DNA of 14,106 nucleotides, from positions 1 through 14,106 of the forward strand of contig CAKUZC010000016.1 of the NCBI GenBank assembly GCA_934718145.1, written 5' to 3'. The DNA comes from an uncultured Eubacteriales bacterium. GTDB lineage: Bacteria; Bacillota; Clostridia; Oscillospirales; Acutalibacteraceae. Positions 13,007 to 14,106 of the stretch are shown one piece after another. Each line of letters starts with the position of its first letter. The first letter of the stretch is position 1. Position numbers and translations under genes: made by a program. Below the pieces are notes generated by a model, which was not told the origin of the DNA, ran no database searches, and saw only the letters and a list, made by a program, of their open reading frames with translations.

Positions 13007-14106
13007 TTGATTAAGACTATTATAAATTCATGGAAAGTTCCAGAACTTAGAAAAAAACTGTTGTTTACTTTATTCATAATAATAATTTTTAGAATAGGTT
13101 CGGTAATTCCGGTTCCGTTTTTAAATGTTGAAGCGTTGGCCGGAATGATGGGAAGTTTGGGAGACGGTGGAGCAATTTTATCGTATCTTGATACACTTTC
13201 CGGAGGCGCATTTGCTCAGGCAACGCTTTTTGCAATGTCTGTGTCCCCGTACATCAATGCTTCTATCATAATACAGCTTATGACAGTTGCACTCCCTTAT
13301 CTTGAGTCTCTTCAAAAAGAAGGGGAAGAAGGGCGGAAGAAACTTACTGCTATTACCCGGTATTTAACTATTATTTTAGGTCTCATGCAAGGTACTGCGT
13401 TTTATTTGTATTTGAGAAATGGAAGTTATGCAGGCCAGTCTATAGTCAGATATACTCAGGGCACAGAAGGTTTTTTTGTAGCGGTGGTTATAGTACTTTC
13501 ATTCACAGCTGGTACAGCACTTATGATGTGGCTTGGAGAGCAAATCAATGTAAAAGGTGTCGGTAATGGAATATCAATATTAATGTTTGCAGGTATTGTT
13601 TCCAGAATGCCTAGCCTTATAGGAAAACTTACGGCATATGTTATGATTGCTATGGAAGATCCTTCAACATACGGTAAATTTTATGCATTTGTTCCCTTTT
13701 TCATCGTGATGTTCTTGTTTATGATGTGGGTAATAGTTTACATGAATGATGCCGAACGCCGTATACCTATTCAGTATGCACAGCGCACTGTAGGCAGAAA
13801 AGTTTACGCCGGTCAAAATACACATATTCCACTTAAAATAGGAATATCTGGAGTAATGCCGATAATATTTGCTACATCTATATTGGCAGTTCCGAATTTT
13901 ATAAACTTTTTTGCTCGTCCTTCAGGTGTTTGGAAAATGATTTTAGATTTCCTTTCAGTTAATGGTTTGATTTACACAATAGTTTACTTTTTCTTAATTA
14001 TAATGTTTGCATATTTCTATGTAGCTATAACGTATAATCCAATAGAAATGGCTAATAATTTGCGACAAAGTAACGGTGTAATTCCCGGTATAAGACCCGG
14101 TAACCT
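13007..14106 (+). CDS. secY: Protein translocase subunit SecY (3' end outside window)
   Basis: SecY is the channel-forming membrane subunit of the Sec translocon, with SecE and SecG, and exports proteins driven by SecA or inserts them co-translationally. About 366 of an expected 420-450 residues are visible; the frame runs off the right edge. TTG 13007 directly follows the rplO stop, with GAGGTGAT (12995-13002) inside the end of rplO. The opening WKVPELRKKLLFTLFIIIIF is the first membrane segment. SPYINASIIIQLMT, GNGISILMFAGI, and the cytoplasmic loop IQYAQRTVGRKVYAG then NTHIPLKIGISGVMP are SecY signatures. The tail NPIEMANNLRQSNGVIPGIRPG leads into the missing C-terminus. About eight or nine of the ten membrane segments are present. 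Its place after rplO is the standard one. Confidence 0.97.
   Translation, partial: MIKTIINSWKVPELRKKLLFTLFIIIIFRIGSVIPVPFLNVEALAGMMGSLGDGGAILSYLDTLSGGAFAQATLFAMSVSPYINASIIIQLMTVALPYLESLQKEGEEGRKKLTAITRYLTIILGLMQGTAFYLYLRNGSYAGQSIVRYTQGTEGFFVAVVIVLSFTAGTALMMWLGEQINVKGVGNGISILMFAGIVSRMPSLIGKLTAYVMIAMEDPSTYGKFYAFVPFFIVMFLFMMWVIVYMNDAERRIPIQYAQRTVGRKVYAGQNTHIPLKIGISGVMPIIFATSILAVPNFINFFARPSGVWKMILDFLSVNGLIYTIVYFFLIIMFAYFYVAITYNPIEMANNLRQSNGVIPGIRPGN

Overview
The window is a stretch of a low-GC, Gram-positive type chromosome. It most likely comes from an anaerobic clostridial (Eubacteriales/Oscillospiraceae-like) bacterium. I infer this from the A+T-rich coding sequence, strong AAGGAGG ribosome binding sites, frequent GTG/TTG starts, the unsplit S10-spc gene order, a four-cysteine S14, a tandem GluRS/GlnRS pair and a secreted BspA-type leucine-rich-repeat protein. 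All recognised genes lie on the + strand, and no mobile element, CRISPR array, tRNA or rRNA is visible.

Region 1 (1-2102) is a two-gene aminoacyl-tRNA synthetase unit. It holds the 3' end of gltX, then glnS 13 bases later. Region 2 (2103-3256) is a single gene for an exported leucine-rich-repeat protein, with its own promoter (extended -10) and a hairpin/T-run terminator.

Region 3 (3257-3614) has no conventional gene but is dense in signals. An A/T-rich tract and a strong extended -10 promoter are followed by a leader of about 275 bases. The leader contains a possible 31-codon ORF with its own Shine-Dalgarno sequence, two mutually exclusive hairpins at its start, an 11-base direct repeat, and a terminator-like hairpin with a T-run. 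The 5' arm of that hairpin can also pair further downstream. This layout suggests transcription attenuation ahead of the ribosomal protein genes and is the most interesting part of the window.

Region 4 (3615-14106) is the S10-spc cluster in the usual Firmicutes order: rpsJ, rplC, rplD, rplW, rplB, rpsS, rplV, rpsC, rplP, rpmC, rpsQ, rplN, rplX, rplE, rpsN (Zn type), rpsH, rplF, rplR, rpsE, rpmD, rplO and secY (cut by the window end). Genes are separated by a few to about 40 bases or overlap slightly, so they are probably transcribed together. They supply 30S and 50S proteins plus the core of the Sec translocon. Two places break the compact layout: a structured 71-base spacer between rpsJ and rplC, and a 231-base interruption between rplW and rplB that carries a possible 74-codon membrane-protein ORF. 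Everything else in the cluster looks conventional.
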